Shown: piece after piece, positions 8,184-16,020 of the stretch
How the letters are laid out: the number at the start of each line of letters is the position of its first letter
Numbering within the stretch: position 1 is the first letter of the stretch
Origin: CAYOWK01 sp964407665
Lineage (GTDB): Bacteria; Pseudomonadota; Alphaproteobacteria; Caulobacterales; Hyphomonadaceae
Reading direction: 5' to 3'
Assembly: GCA_964407665.1 (NCBI GenBank)
Contig: CAYOWK010000040.1
Location: forward strand, 1-36,783
Length of the DNA: 36,783 nucleotides
Notes under the pieces: generated by a model
What the model saw: the letters and a program-made list of their open reading frames with translations, nothing else
Databases searched by the model: none
What the model was told of the DNA's origin: nothing
Program-made: the position numbers and the translations under genes

Positions 8184-8307
8184 AGCACGATCGGTTTTGG
8201 CGGAAACGCCAGAACCGTGAATCATGCTCTGCACTTTGGATGAGAGACGGATTCACGACTTTGGTGGGATCGCAAAGCGATTCCACCAAGGTCGACCCGG
8301 CTCTAGG
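8179..8307. repeat. Second compound palindrome between convergent genes
   Basis: The outer arms are CCTAGAGC (8179-8186) and GCTCTAGG (8300-8307). Inside are two hairpins. The first runs from AGAGCACGAT (about 8182-8191) through GGTTTTGGCG, a GAAA loop at 8203-8206 and CGCCAGAACC, back to ATCATGCTCT (8221-8230). The second pairs CTTTGGTGGGATCGC (8259-8273) with GCGATTCCACCAAGGT (8277-8292), with a few G-T steps. GTGAATC (8218-8224) can alternatively pair with GATTCAC (8250-8256). The element therefore folds as a branched cruciform with alternative states. It overlaps the stop codon of the YihY gene and ends just before the 3' end of the opposite hypothetical gene. It has a different sequence from the element at 1111-1267. 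Confidence 0.8.
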
Positions 8308-8318
8308 CAGGCGTGCGT

Positions 8319-8708
8319 TCAGCTCGCCCGCCCGGTGGGCCGATCACGATATCTGAGGACAACGGCGCGCAGGTCCTCGTCCCCCAGCGGCGGCCAGCTG
8401 CGCCGGGGCCCGGACCAGTCGAACGTCACATCCTGGTCCGGCTCAAGGATACGGCCGTCCAGTTCGACAACGGCGTTGACGGTGTTGATCGCAGCGATCA
8501 GCGAGACCTTGAGCTCTGTCTCGCCAAGCCGGGTCAGCCACGGCTCGGCGAAGGACTGCTGGACCCGCCACCAGCCTGAGGCTTCGGATGTCGTCTCGCC
8601 ATTCACGACCAGCCGCTCCTGGGCCCAACCGGTGAGGCTCCAGGCGTTTTCGACGATGATCTCGGCATTGCCTTCGCGGAACCGCCAGCGGCGGAAGTGC
8701 ATCCTCAT
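8319..8708 (-). CDS. Hypothetical protein, last gene of methyltransferase operon
   Basis: I do not recognise a family for this 129-residue protein. It looks rich in beta strands (AEIIVENAWSLTG, ERLVVNGE, ELKVSLIAAI, AVVELDGRIL) with several tryptophans, and has no signal peptide or membrane helix. The N-terminus is basic (MRMHFRRWRFRE). An alternative start two codons later at 8702 is possible. It follows the DUF6438-like lipoprotein gene after 23 bases on the same strand, so it is very likely co-transcribed with it and with the methyltransferase-like gene upstream. Unlike those two it seems to stay in the cytoplasm, so it may not act with them. Confidence 0.6.
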   Translation of the reverse strand: MRMHFRRWRFREGNAEIIVENAWSLTGWAQERLVVNGETTSEASGWWRVQQSFAEPWLTRLGETELKVSLIAAINTVNAVVELDGRILEPDQDVTFDWSGPRRSWPPLGDEDLRAVVLRYRDRPTGRAS

Positions 8709-8731
8709 GCGCCGGTCTCATCGTCACGGTT

Positions 8732-9256
8732 TCAGCGCGGACCGGGGCCTTCGAAGTCAAAGCGTTCATTGGTCCAGACAAGGTCCTGGAACTGCATCGC
8801 ATCGCGCAGCTGCGAGATCAGCAGCGTGGTGGCCTGGACGCCGCAGCCAGCTTCGTAGGCCAGCGTCTTCTGCTTGCCGTCTTCCATGCGCCAGGTGATC
8901 TGCACGACCGGCGTCTCGGCGTGGCAACCGCTTATGGAGGCGGACGTCTGGTCCTTTGGAATGGACCAGAACTTCGCATCCTCAAGCAGGGCCTCCGCGG
9001 TCGTCCACGCCGCAGGGCCGATATTGCCTGACGTTACGCCCACCGCCCTGACAAACTTCACCCCGTTCAGCGTGTACTTGCCGCCGGGATGAAGCGTCAT
9101 GTCGTAGACCGGGCAGGCGTCGGCGGGGCAGGGCCCCTCCGAGAGCACAATGACGGGATCATCGACGCGCCCCTGGGTGACGCCCTGCTCAGCCGGGCCG
9201 CCACAGGCGGCCAGCGCGAGACCGCCAATCAGGGCTGCAAGCCGCGCAGGACCCAT
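8732..9256 (-). CDS. DUF6438-like lipoprotein
   Basis: The 174-residue protein has a lipoprotein signal with lipobox LALAAC. The mature part begins with an unstructured stretch and then VIVLSEGPCPADACPVYDMTLHPGGKYTLNGV. The paired cysteines around PCPxxxCPVY, followed by a short strand with GKYTLNG, are the hallmark of DUF6438-type domains as I know them. The rest has two further cysteines (SISGCHAE and YEAGCGVQ) that could form a disulfide, fitting a periplasmic location. Function is unknown. The start codon lies 3 bases after the stop of the methyltransferase-like gene, so translation is probably coupled. Confidence 0.75.
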   Translation of the reverse strand: MGPARLAALIGGLALAACGGPAEQGVTQGRVDDPVIVLSEGPCPADACPVYDMTLHPGGKYTLNGVKFVRAVGVTSGNIGPAAWTTAEALLEDAKFWSIPKDQTSASISGCHAETPVVQITWRMEDGKQKTLAYEAGCGVQATTLLISQLRDAMQFQDLVWTNERFDFEGPGPR

Positions 9257-9259
9257 GCC

Positions 9260-10075
9260 TCAGGCCGCCGGCTTCACATAGCGCAGCAGGAACTGGTCCG
9301 TCTTGCGCCGGATAGCCGGGTCGAACACGCCCTTGGTGTGGTCGTCTTCCGGATTGGCCAGCAGCGCGCTTTCCTCTTCCAGGACGAAGCCGGCGTCGGA
9401 GGCGAACTGCTTGATGATGGCCGGGTCGATGCGGTGGAGCGTCCCGCCCACGTCGGTCGGCGCGCCGGCTGCAGCGGCGTGGTCAAGCACGACGAAGTAG
9501 CCGCCGGGTTTCAGGGCCTTGTAGATCGCGGCGAACGAGCCAGCCGGGTCGCCGAGGCCGTCGGGAGCATTGTCGGGTTTGAACCAGAGTTCATGTGGCC
9601 CGAGGAACCAGGTCGCCACATCCACCGACCCGTCTGCGACGTCGTAGGTGTCGAAGTGAGAGGCGCTGAACGTGACGTTGGGCAGCCGGTTGTCGGCCAG
9701 GCGCTTGTCGAGACCCTCCTTGTAGAAGGCTTCAAACTCGATCGGCGCCTGCATGATCACCTTGCCTTCGGGCCCCACGGCGCGCGAGTTGAGTTCGGTG
9801 AACCACCCGCCGCCCGCCTCGATCTCCAGCACTGTGTCGCCGGTCATGATCTTCGAGAAGGCGAGAATTTCCGCCGGCTTGCGGGTGGCGTCGTCGGCGG
9901 CGTCCTCGGCCGGACGGGCCGGGTCGGCCAGAAGGGCGGCATAGTCCGGTGCCGGGGCGGGCGCCTCGGCGACGGGCGCCGCCGGAGCGGGGGCAGTCTC
10001 CTCCGCCGGCGAGCAGGCCGCAAAGGCGAGCGCGATGGCGGAGACGCCAAGCAGGGTCCAGCGGTGGGTGGTCAT
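9260..10075 (-). CDS. Exported class I SAM-methyltransferase-like lipoprotein
   Basis: The 271-residue protein starts with a lipoprotein signal (lipobox AFAAC) and an Ala/Pro-rich linker to about residue 45. A Rossmann methyltransferase-like domain follows: DTVLEIEAGGGWFTE as motif I (the usual GxGxG is AGGGW), then a strand ending GKVIMQAP, DGSVDVATWFLGPHELW, and the LKPGGYFVVLDHAAAAG block typical of class I enzymes. Secreted relatives with this design belong to a predicted methyltransferase group (COG4798, from memory). SAM is not known in the periplasm, so the domain may have another role. The start at 10075 is set by the signal peptide. It heads a three-gene operon and diverges from the secreted paralogue 1 gene. 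Confidence 0.83.
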   Translation of the reverse strand: MTTHRWTLLGVSAIALAFAACSPAEETAPAPAAPVAEAPAPAPDYAALLADPARPAEDAADDATRKPAEILAFSKIMTGDTVLEIEAGGGWFTELNSRAVGPEGKVIMQAPIEFEAFYKEGLDKRLADNRLPNVTFSASHFDTYDVADGSVDVATWFLGPHELWFKPDNAPDGLGDPAGSFAAIYKALKPGGYFVVLDHAAAAGAPTDVGGTLHRIDPAIIKQFASDAGFVLEEESALLANPEDDHTKGVFDPAIRRKTDQFLLRYVKPAA

Positions 10076-10351
10076 GATTCTATCCTCCCGGATGACGTCT
10101 CGTTGTGCGCGGCAGGATACACCCGGCGGAGGCGCGGCCAATAGGGGATGGCGTGGTCTGGAGATGCACCCTTTCCAGTCGTCCGGGAGCCCGGGCGGCG
10201 GATCAGAACGTTTGCCAAGGCGGGAGACTGCACGAATTCGTGTCCTGCGCCATCGGTGCTCGCAGGGTTGGCCCGGGACGGCGATCCGGCTAGTCTCCCC
10301 CCACATACCGGAAGTTCAAAATCCGGAAGCAGGAAGCAGGAGGAAAAGGTC

Positions 10352-11422
10352 ATGACGTTGAGGAAGGCGCTTTGCGCCGTGTCGGGAAGCATACTGGCGT
10401 TTGCAATCGCCCAGTCCGCCGCCGCCGTTGAGCCCGTCATACCGGATCTGACCGGCACCTGGACCAACGCGTCCCTCACCAGCCTCGAGCGTCCGGCTTC
10501 TGCGAAGTCGCTGGTCGTCAGCGAAGCGGAGGCGGCCAAGATGGCGGCGAACGCGTCCATCGCCGGCATCCCGGCCGAAGAGGCGAAACTCAACGCCACC
10601 TATTCCGATCCCAGCAAGGGCGCGCCGGAAAAGGGCGGCTCCGACTTCGGCCTGAAGGGCTATGATACCTTCTGGGTGGCGCCGGGCGAGACGCTGGCGC
10701 GGGTCAAGGGCGAGTACCGCACCTCCTACATCGTCGACCCGCCGAGCGGAAAAGTGCCATATGCGCCAGCCGCGGCGGCTATCCTGAAAGATCGCCAGAA
10801 AGGCGCCATCCGCTATGTGACGGGCATCGGCGGCAATTCCGGGCCGGAAGACACCAATCTCGCCGAGCGCTGCCTGATCGGCTTTGGCCAGACCGGCGGT
10901 CCGGGCATGCTCAGCGTGCTCTACAACAACACCACCGAGATCGTGCAGGCGCCGAAGCATGTGGTGATCGTTGTGGAGATGAACCACGACGCCCGCATCG
11001 TGCCGCTGTTCGCCAACGGCGAGGAGGCGCGCGCCAACCACAAGCCGACGGCGATCAAGAAGTGGCTGGGCGACAGCGTCGGCTGGTACGAGAACGGCGC
11101 GCTGGTGATCGAGACGCGCAACGTGCATCCCGAGCAGCAGACAGCGGGCGCCTTCCCGATGTCGAATGACACCGTGGTGACCGAGCGCCTGTCGCGCGTG
11201 TCGGACAAGGAGATCTTCTACACGTTCACCGTGGCGGATCCCAAGCTCTACACCCAGCCCTGGACGGCCGAGCTCAGCTTCCATCCGGCGACCGGACGCC
11301 AGTTCGAATACGCCTGCCACGAAGGCAACTATTCTATGCCGGGCATGCTGGCAGGCGAGCGCCTGAAGGAAGCCGCCGAGGCTGCGGCGAAGCCTGCAGG
11401 CAAGGCGTCGTCAGGTCGCTAG
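10352..11422 (+). CDS. Secreted protein of uncharacterised family, paralogue 1
   Basis: The 356-residue protein has a Sec signal peptide (about 1-25) and mature start VEPVIPDLTGTWTNAS. Conserved-looking blocks are ERCLIGFGQTGGP (172-184), VLYNNTTEIVQAPKHVVIVVEM (about 189-210), HDARIVP, WLGDSVGWYE (238-247), LYTQPW and YACHEGNY (320-327). A related protein is encoded at 24516-25658. I know this type only as hypothetical proteins of alphaproteobacteria and some other bacteria; no reaction is known to me. The GTWTN start and alternating strands hint at a beta-rich, calycin-like fold, which is inference. A strong AGGAGG lies 8 bases before the start. A good terminator follows the stop. Confidence 0.8.
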   Translation: MTLRKALCAVSGSILAFAIAQSAAAVEPVIPDLTGTWTNASLTSLERPASAKSLVVSEAEAAKMAANASIAGIPAEEAKLNATYSDPSKGAPEKGGSDFGLKGYDTFWVAPGETLARVKGEYRTSYIVDPPSGKVPYAPAAAAILKDRQKGAIRYVTGIGGNSGPEDTNLAERCLIGFGQTGGPGMLSVLYNNTTEIVQAPKHVVIVVEMNHDARIVPLFANGEEARANHKPTAIKKWLGDSVGWYENGALVIETRNVHPEQQTAGAFPMSNDTVVTERLSRVSDKEIFYTFTVADPKLYTQPWTAELSFHPATGRQFEYACHEGNYSMPGMLAGERLKEAAEAAAKPAGKASSGR

Positions 11423-11453
11423 GCAGGAGTTCCCCCAGGGACCTCGAGAGAAG

Positions 11454-11487
11454 CGGGCGGAAGGATCACCTTCCGCCCGTTTTCTTT
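11454..11487 (+). terminator. Rho-independent terminator after paralogue 1
   Basis: An 11-bp perfect stem CGGGCGGAAGG (11454-11464) and CCTTCCGCCCG (11469-11479) closes an ATCA loop and is followed by TTTTCTTT. It lies 31 bases after the stop of the secreted paralogue 1 and just before the 3' end of the convergent M14 peptidase gene. It may also stop transcription from that side, though the opposite strand has a poorer T-run. Confidence 0.92.
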
Positions 11488-11490
11488 ACG

Positions 11491-14175
11491 TCACCGCGCC
11501 GGGCGGGCGTGGGCCGGGGCGCGGAAGAGGGCGTTGGCGAACAGCACGTTGAGGCCGTCAAGATAGGCCCGCACGGTCGGGTCCTGCGTGAAGGTGATGA
11601 CGAAGCCATCTCCCTTCGGCTCGGAGACCACGAACGGCTTGTAGGCGAGCTGGGCTTTCGTCTCGGCCCAGAGATGGCCCGAGGACACCAGGTCATCCGG
11701 GCCCGCAAACGACACGACATTCGTACCGGCGTCGCGGCGGACCGGCGTATAGATGTCCGATCCGGACATCAGCACATTCAGCTGCGGCTTCAGGCCGGCG
11801 GCTAGCCAGCTGTCGGCATCGGGCGTTGCACGCACCAGCGCGCCTGGCGAGGCGTCCGGAGCTTCCTCGATGGGGAGGAGCAGGTCCTCGAGCTCGTTGG
11901 CCGTTTCGATGTTGACGCCTGCGACGGTCGCTTTCTCCTTGTCCGGGGCCTTGGCGGCGTCCTTGTCGCGCACCGCCAGCTCGCGGCGAAGCGAGGAGAG
12001 GCCGGTCTTCGGATCGGCGACAAACCGTGCCGCACCGTCGAGGGCAATCAGAACGCCGCCACGCTCGACCCAGGCGGACAGGGCCTTGCCGGCGCTCTCG
12101 CCGAGGGTTCCGGCATAGCGGCCATCCGGCAGCACCAGCACGTCGAACTGCGAGAGCAGGGGAGAGGTAAGGCTGCTGGTGCGGATTGGCGTTACCGGGT
12201 AGCCGAACTGCTGTTCGATCACGAAGCGCGTCGCGCCGGCAGCGGTCGGCGAGGTCGGGCGGTCCCAGGCCATGGCGATGCGGGGCGCCTGGTGGGTGGC
12301 GACCTGCGAGCTGCCGAAAGACGGGCCCTTCGTGACGTAGCTGTCGTTGAGCCCGACCAGTTGCGCGCCGGTCTGGCCCGCGAGCCGGGAGAGGATGGCT
12401 TCGAGGTCCGGCGTTGCGGCCTTGCGGAAGATCAGCGTGCCGGCCGGATAGACAGTCCCGCCATGGGTGAAGGCGGCGTCCGAGCTGGAGACCGCGACGC
12501 CCTCGCGCATGGCGGCGGCCAGAAGCTTGATGGCCGCCGTCGAACCCCAGGGGGCAAGCCAGCCATAGGAAGCGGCGGGCAGGGCTGCGGGTGTTTTCGG
12601 CGCCGGCGTCACGGGCAGAAGCTGCAGGTCGCCGGCGGGCTCGTCGCCGCATGTCCGGAAGTCGAGATTGTACATCAGCGGCAGCGACCACGCCGTCACG
12701 TCGTAGAGTTCCGGCTGCAGATCCTTGGCGCGGCGGCGCTCCTGCTCGGCGAGGAAGGGCTCGTCGATGGGGACGTGCTCTTCCATCAGCGTGTGGGCGA
12801 GGCGTCCGGCGGGCTGGGCGAGCGAGACCGTGTAGGTTCCGGCTGGCCAGGACTGGCGGCAGGCGCGCACGGCGCCTTGGGCCTTCTTCACCTCGACGCC
12901 CTGCGCGGCCAGCAGTTCGGCCAGCTTGTCAGCCGAGGACTGGTCGGTCTGCGGGGGGATCACATAGGACCGCACCTTGCCCGTGCGGCCTTCGTCGATC
13001 GCCGATGCGCGATATTCGTAGAACTCGCGCAGCAGCTTCTCGCGGTTGTCGGCGACGGTCTCCAGCGTGGCGATGGAGGCGAGGAAGTGCTTGCGCACGG
13101 TGTCTGCGTAGGTGAGGTCCTGCCCGTCGGAGCGGCGGGCGGTCAGGCCGCGCGACGAGGCGTTCTCGAAGGTGGTTCCGATCGAGCCATGGAACAGCGG
13201 CCAGCCGGCGCCGTAGCCCGGATAGAGATCGTCGAAGACCTCGCGGTTGAAATAGAGAAGGCCGGCCTCGTCGAACCATTTCGCGTTGTTGCGGCCGATG
13301 ATGTCGAGGGCGGCGCGCTGGGAGGCCGTGATGTCCGGGTTGTAAGGGTCGGCTTCCGGCGAGAAGTAGTACGTCTCGTCGGAGCCCATCTCGTGCAGGT
13401 CGACGAAGACCAGCGGATACCATTGCTGGAAGATCGAAACGCGGGCGCGGGTCTCGGGCTGGGTGAGGGCGAACCAGTCGCGGTTCATGTCGAACAGATA
13501 GCTGTTGAAGCGTCCGCCGGGCCAGGGCTGGCTGCGCTCCGCCGAGATGGCGCTGCCCTGCGGCTCAAGCCCCAGCGTGTCGTAATAGCCGTTCACGAAG
13601 CGGTCGCGGCCGTCCGGGTTCTGGGCGGGGTCGAGGAAGACGAGCGTATTGGCGAAGACCTTGTCGACGACAGGATCGTTCTTCGCGGCCAGCAGGTGAT
13701 AGGCGGTCATCATCGCGGAGTCCGACGACGAGATTTCGTCGCCATGGACGCCATGGCCCAGCCAGACGGTCGCCGGCATGTTGTCGATGAAGCCGTCGGC
13801 CTGTCCGCGCGAGATCGTGCGCGGATCGGCAAGCCGGTTGAAGTCGATGGAGAGCTTCTCGCGCGTTGCAATGCGTTCAGGCGTGCCGATGATTGCATAC
13901 ACCAGCTCGCGGTTCTGCCAGCTGCGGGCGTAGGGGATCACCTTGATGCGGTCCGGAGCGGCGGTCTCGAGGGCCCGGAAGTAGCGAACGACGTCGCCGG
14001 AGGGCGTGATGCGGCCGCCAGCGGGCTTGCCCAGCACGGATTCGATGGTGGGGATCGCGGGGTCGTAGGTGACGCCCGGGATGAAGGACTGCGCCGCAGC
14101 GGCCTGCGCGAACGCAAGCCCCGCAGTCAGCGCCACGCAAAGTCTCGTCAGGAAGCCTGCCCGTCCAGCCGTCAT
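11491..14175 (-). CDS. Secreted M14 family zinc carboxypeptidase-like protein
   Basis: The 894-residue protein has a signal peptide to about residue 28 (AQAAAAQS). The M14 catalytic domain covers about 50-350. Zinc ligands are H144 and E147 in VHGDE and H261 in DLHEMG. Substrate-site residues include NPDGR (186-190) and MNRDW (230-234), and the catalytic Glu is in TTFENAS (E337). Beyond it lies a long C-terminal region; about residues 650-730 look like a flavodoxin/glutamine-amidotransferase-like fold (VLVLPDGRYAG, AWVERGGVLIALDG), as in other large M14 proteins. It should cleave peptides or amino-sugar peptides outside the cytoplasm; specificity is unclear. The gene stands alone between the terminator and the SGNH esterase. 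Confidence 0.92.
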   Translation of the reverse strand: MTAGRAGFLTRLCVALTAGLAFAQAAAAQSFIPGVTYDPAIPTIESVLGKPAGGRITPSGDVVRYFRALETAAPDRIKVIPYARSWQNRELVYAIIGTPERIATREKLSIDFNRLADPRTISRGQADGFIDNMPATVWLGHGVHGDEISSSDSAMMTAYHLLAAKNDPVVDKVFANTLVFLDPAQNPDGRDRFVNGYYDTLGLEPQGSAISAERSQPWPGGRFNSYLFDMNRDWFALTQPETRARVSIFQQWYPLVFVDLHEMGSDETYYFSPEADPYNPDITASQRAALDIIGRNNAKWFDEAGLLYFNREVFDDLYPGYGAGWPLFHGSIGTTFENASSRGLTARRSDGQDLTYADTVRKHFLASIATLETVADNREKLLREFYEYRASAIDEGRTGKVRSYVIPPQTDQSSADKLAELLAAQGVEVKKAQGAVRACRQSWPAGTYTVSLAQPAGRLAHTLMEEHVPIDEPFLAEQERRRAKDLQPELYDVTAWSLPLMYNLDFRTCGDEPAGDLQLLPVTPAPKTPAALPAASYGWLAPWGSTAAIKLLAAAMREGVAVSSSDAAFTHGGTVYPAGTLIFRKAATPDLEAILSRLAGQTGAQLVGLNDSYVTKGPSFGSSQVATHQAPRIAMAWDRPTSPTAAGATRFVIEQQFGYPVTPIRTSSLTSPLLSQFDVLVLPDGRYAGTLGESAGKALSAWVERGGVLIALDGAARFVADPKTGLSSLRRELAVRDKDAAKAPDKEKATVAGVNIETANELEDLLLPIEEAPDASPGALVRATPDADSWLAAGLKPQLNVLMSGSDIYTPVRRDAGTNVVSFAGPDDLVSSGHLWAETKAQLAYKPFVVSEPKGDGFVITFTQDPTVRAYLDGLNVLFANALFRAPAHARPAR

Positions 14176-14282
14176 GAAGTGCGCCTCGTCCCGGTTTCAG
14201 GCCATGTGATGGCAGGCCGACGCGCAAGTAAAGTTAACGGCCTCAGGTTGCTCGCCCTGCAGGCGAAACCGTCTCGCTCAGG

Positions 14283-15467
14283 TCAGTTGAACAGCGACAG
14301 GTCAACGGCATCGCCCATGACGGTGTAGCCAGCGTCGTTGGGGTGCAGCCAGTCGCCGGACTGGAGGCCGGCCTTCATCCGGCCCGGGCTGGCCGGATCG
14401 CGCATGACGGCGTCAAAGTCGATCACGGCGTCGAAGGCCCCGCTTGTCCGGATCCATGTGTTGACCGCCTGCCGCACAGCCTCGCCACTCGCGGTGTAGT
14501 ATCGCGCGCCTTCATAGGGCAGCAGCGTCGCGCCGTAGACCTTCAGGCCATGAGTGTGGGCGCGGTCGATGATCTGGCGGTAGCCCTGGATCATCTGCTC
14601 GACGCTCGGGCGCGCATCGCCGCCCTGGCCGATGTCGTTGACGCCCTCCAGCACCACGAGCCATTTCGCGCCGGGGACCGACAGCACATCGCGGTCGAAG
14701 CGGGTCAGCGCCGCGTCTCCGAAAATTTCCCGCTCGGCGGCCAGGATGCGGTTACCCGCGATGGCCTGGTTGGCGATGCCGACACGGCCCTCGAGGCGGG
14801 TGGCCAGGATATCGGGCCAGCGATTGTTGCGGTCGGCCGTCGAGCCGGTACCGTCCGTGATCGAATCCCCGAAGGCCACCAGAACCGGCGCCGCTTTCGG
14901 GCTTTCGACTTCGACACCCGACAGGAAGGCCCGGCTGAGGAAGGTGGACGCCGGCTCGAACGCCTTCATCGTGAAGTCGCCGGGAGCCGAGATGTACGCA
15001 GTCTGGTAGCCGCCGAAGTGGCAGGTGCAGGGGCCTGTCGCCTTCGGGAGGTAGAGGCTGACCGACAGCTGGCTCAGCGGTGCGACAGCCAGATCGACCG
15101 GGTCGCTGAGCATGGGGGCGCCGGCGGGGATTGTGGCGGACGGCAGGCCGCCGAAGGTGAGGGCGATGCGCGAGCCTGTCGGCGCGCCATCGGGTCCGGC
15201 AAGCGAGAGACTGGCGGCGCCGACTGCAAGAGGCGTCTTGCCGAACTCGTTGGTGAGGCGGACGCGCACCCGCGTGCCGCCCGCGCTGATCCTTACGACC
15301 TGGCGAACGGTCTGGTTCTCGAATGTCTTCGCTGTGGCAGGGGGTGTGGTCGGGGGCGCTGCCCAGGTGGCGGACCAGCCCCCAGTCGCGGTTGTCGAGG
15401 GAGCCGGCGCCGTGACGCAGGCCGCGAGTGCAAGGGTTGCCGCGACAAGTCCAGCCAGCCGTTTCAT
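14283..15467 (-). CDS. SGNH/GDSL-family hydrolase, lipoprotein
   Basis: The 394-residue protein has a lipobox LAAC at Cys17. An N-terminal beta-rich region (about 30-190) precedes an SGNH hydrolase domain with block I GDSITDG (Ser202), block II glycine in IAGNRI, block III GVNDIG (Asn277) and block V DWLHP (Asp372, His375). All catalytic residues are present. This two-part layout matches exported esterases related to rhamnogalacturonan or acyl-carbohydrate esterases; the substrate is unknown. It lies 107 bases upstream of the M14 gene on the same strand and is divergent from the ABM monooxygenase. Confidence 0.92.
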   Translation of the reverse strand: MKRLAGLVAATLALAACVTAPAPSTTATGGWSATWAAPPTTPPATAKTFENQTVRQVVRISAGGTRVRVRLTNEFGKTPLAVGAASLSLAGPDGAPTGSRIALTFGGLPSATIPAGAPMLSDPVDLAVAPLSQLSVSLYLPKATGPCTCHFGGYQTAYISAPGDFTMKAFEPASTFLSRAFLSGVEVESPKAAPVLVAFGDSITDGTGSTADRNNRWPDILATRLEGRVGIANQAIAGNRILAAEREIFGDAALTRFDRDVLSVPGAKWLVVLEGVNDIGQGGDARPSVEQMIQGYRQIIDRAHTHGLKVYGATLLPYEGARYYTASGEAVRQAVNTWIRTSGAFDAVIDFDAVMRDPASPGRMKAGLQSGDWLHPNDAGYTVMGDAVDLSLFN

Positions 15468-15643
15468 TGGTTCGTTCCCCTGTTTTGCCCACGACCATAC
15501 TTTGAAATCCGGCCGCCGATACTACCTCCTGACGCATGACCCTACGGCGCCGTGAGGTCTTTCTTGGGAGCCGGACAAGCGTCGCCGCGCCCTTGTGGCG
15601 CGACGGGCGCCGCGCTACCCGATCCCCACACAGGAGCAGGCAC

Positions 15644-15940
15644 ATGATCATCGTGACGGGCGGCGCGACAGTGCGGCCGGATGCACTGGACGAAGCGCTG
15701 GCTCTGGCACGTGAGCATTCGGCGCGGTCCCGGCTCGAGCCCGGCTGTATCAGCCACGAGCCTGCGGTCTCGGCAGACGACCCGCTCCGCATCCTGTTCG
15801 TGGAAGTCTGGACGGACGAGGCGGCGCTCAAGGCGCATTTTGCCGTTCCTGAATCCGGCGCTTTCGTTCGTCGGCTCCGCGAACTGGCGACCGGATCTTC
15901 CGGGATGCAGGTATACGCCGCCACCGAGGTGAAGCTGTAG
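15644..15940 (+). CDS. Putative quinol monooxygenase, ABM domain
   Basis: The 98-residue protein is one antibiotic biosynthesis monooxygenase (ABM) domain of the YgiN type. It shows the ferredoxin-like pattern: N-terminal strand MIIVTGGATVRPD, a helix ALALAREHSARSRLEPGC, then SHEPAVSADDPLRILFVEVWTDEAALKAHF and a C-terminal VYAATEVKL strand. Such proteins form dimers that oxidise quinols or similar compounds without a cofactor. The start at 15644 has AGGAG 8 bases upstream; longer in-frame starts have none. It may be co-transcribed with the AbgT gene 80 bases downstream, but no functional link is evident. Confidence 0.85.
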   Translation: MIIVTGGATVRPDALDEALALAREHSARSRLEPGCISHEPAVSADDPLRILFVEVWTDEAALKAHFAVPESGAFVRRLRELATGSSGMQVYAATEVKL

Positions 15941-16020
15941 GGAGCGGTCGTCCCGATTGAGAGCATTGGCGGAGAAATCCGCCTGTTCCCTGTCGGAGAT
16001 GTGGACTCGGATTATCCCGC

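Noticed and set aside
12292..14328. A 678-codon open frame on the plus strand
   Set aside because: It is antisense to the M14 peptidase gene, whose motifs are complete. The frame is Arg/Gly/Val-rich and stays open only because GC-rich codon usage avoids stops on the other strand.
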